A stretch of DNA of 16,376 bases from Pseudomonadota bacterium (GTDB lineage Bacteria; Pseudomonadota; Alphaproteobacteria; Acetobacterales; Acetobacteraceae), in assembly GCA_021784255.1 (NCBI GenBank), contig JAJXSZ010000032.1:1-16376 (forward strand). Reading direction: 5' to 3'. Numbering within the stretch: position 1 is the first letter of the stretch; every line of letters starts with the position of its first letter. The translations under genes were made by a program, and so were the position numbers. The notes under the pieces are model-generated. The model was not told where the DNA came from, did not search any database, and saw nothing but the letters and a program-made list of their open reading frames with translations. This document shows, one piece after another, positions 15,997 to 16,376 of this stretch.

Positions 15997-16376
15997 CGAT
16001 TGCCTCCGGGGGCGTCCGCGACGTGACCCGGCGTGGCCCAGGCCATGCCCAGCATCGACACCGCCGGCATCGCGTGGATCGGCCCGGGCCGGCGCATCGC
16101 CACGGCCGTCGCCCGCACCGCGCGGGCCTGCGCCCCCACCGGCTGCGCCACCACGCGAAGCGCCGCCATCGGCCGCGCCATCACGCTCGCCGGGCGGGGC
16201 AGGGGCCGCGGGCTGGCGTGTGTCGCGCCCGCCGGCGGCGTGCCTGCGAGCAGGCGGCGGATGTCGGGCAGATGCGCGGCGGCGGTGCGGAAGTGTTGGG
16301 TGCGAGCCGCTGGCGCGGGCGGCGGCGGCGGTGCGCTTGCCAACGCGCTGGCCGCGCCAGGCGCCACCATCGCCAC
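15993..16376 (-). CDS. C-terminal part of the gene upstream of ftsI, possibly FtsL (partial)
   Basis: The frame is open from the right edge to a TGA that overlaps the ftsI GTG as GTGA. At least 127 codons are visible; the true start is probably outside the window. In alphaproteobacterial dcw clusters this place is normally held by ftsL, a small bitopic divisome protein with one membrane helix and a coiled coil. Neither feature is visible here, so if this is FtsL only its tail is seen. The visible part is low-complexity: a polyproline stretch near the edge (PPPPPAPA), a short more ordinary segment (QHFRTAAAHLPDIRRLLAG), then Ala/Arg/Met/Pro-rich sequence ending in PGHVADAPGGNR. High GC at third positions and the translational overlap with ftsI support coding. 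Assignment to FtsL rests on position only; a separate hypothetical protein is possible. Confidence 0.5.
   Translation of the reverse strand: MAMVAPGAASALASAPPPPPAPAARTQHFRTAAAHLPDIRRLLAGTPPAGATHASPRPLPRPASVMARPMAALRVVAQPVGAQARAVRATAVAMRRPGPIHAMPAVSMLGMAWATPGHVADAPGGNR
16003..16007 (-). promoter_or_regulatory. Ribosome binding site of ftsI
   Basis: The minus strand reads GGAGG six bases before the GTG at 15996. It justifies a GTG start for ftsI and lies within the last codons of the upstream gene. Confidence 0.75.

Noticed and set aside
13402..16026. An 874-codon open frame on the plus strand opposite ftsI and murE
   Set aside because: Its product is Arg/Ala/His-rich with no recognisable domain, and the minus strand carries clear, complete FtsI and MurE. 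High GC removes stop codons from opposite frames.
1..16376. CRISPR arrays, insertion sequences, tRNA or rRNA genes, phage or defence genes
   Set aside because: I read both strands and saw no direct repeat arrays, transposase motifs, RNA gene signatures or non-dcw genes; coding density leaves almost no room.

Overview
The window is a compact, GC-rich (about 70%) stretch lying almost entirely on the minus strand. It holds most of a dcw (division and cell wall) cluster. Read in the direction of transcription, from high to low coordinates, the order is: C-terminal end of a probable ftsL, ftsI, murE, murF, mraY, murD, ftsW, murG, murC, murB, ddl, ftsQ, ftsA, and ftsZ, which runs off the left edge. 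This order, with murC-murB-ddl-ftsQ-ftsA-ftsZ at the distal end, is typical of Alphaproteobacteria. The high GC content, the meso-diaminopimelate-type MurE, and the basic N-terminal extension of FtsA suggest a Rhodospirillales/Acetobacteraceae-like organism. That placement is an inference, because no rRNA or species marker is present.

Layout. 16376-15993: Ala/Pro/Met-rich tail of the gene before ftsI. 15996-14005: ftsI, the septal transpeptidase. 14042-11185: murE and murF, which add meso-DAP and D-Ala-D-Ala. 11185-10097: mraY, which makes lipid I. 10100-8727: murD. 8727-7606: ftsW, the septal glycosyltransferase. 7594-6491: murG, which makes lipid II. 6494-5031: murC. 5034-4075: murB. 4078-3161: ddl. 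3173-2289: ftsQ. 2292-976: ftsA. 929-1: ftsZ (first 309 complete codons). 

The genes form one pathway. MurB and the four Mur ligases (C, D, E, F) with Ddl build UDP-MurNAc-pentapeptide in the cytoplasm. MraY and MurG turn it into lipid II. FtsW and FtsI polymerise and cross-link it at the septum. FtsL/FtsQ, FtsA and FtsZ recruit and position that machinery. Ten of the twelve junctions overlap through ATGA, GTGA or TGATG motifs or short coding overlaps. The murG start and the ftsA-ftsZ junction do not follow that rule: murG's best start leaves 11 bases after the ftsW stop, and 46 bases separate ftsA from ftsZ. The whole block therefore looks like a single translationally coupled operon.

I found no mobile element, CRISPR array, RNA gene, phage gene or obvious horizontally acquired cargo, and no undescribed system. 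Points worth a second look are modest: departures from family consensus motifs in FtsI, FtsZ, MurG and MurD, the low-complexity tail upstream of ftsI, and the near-gapless coupling. Long open frames on the plus strand are high-GC shadows of these genes.
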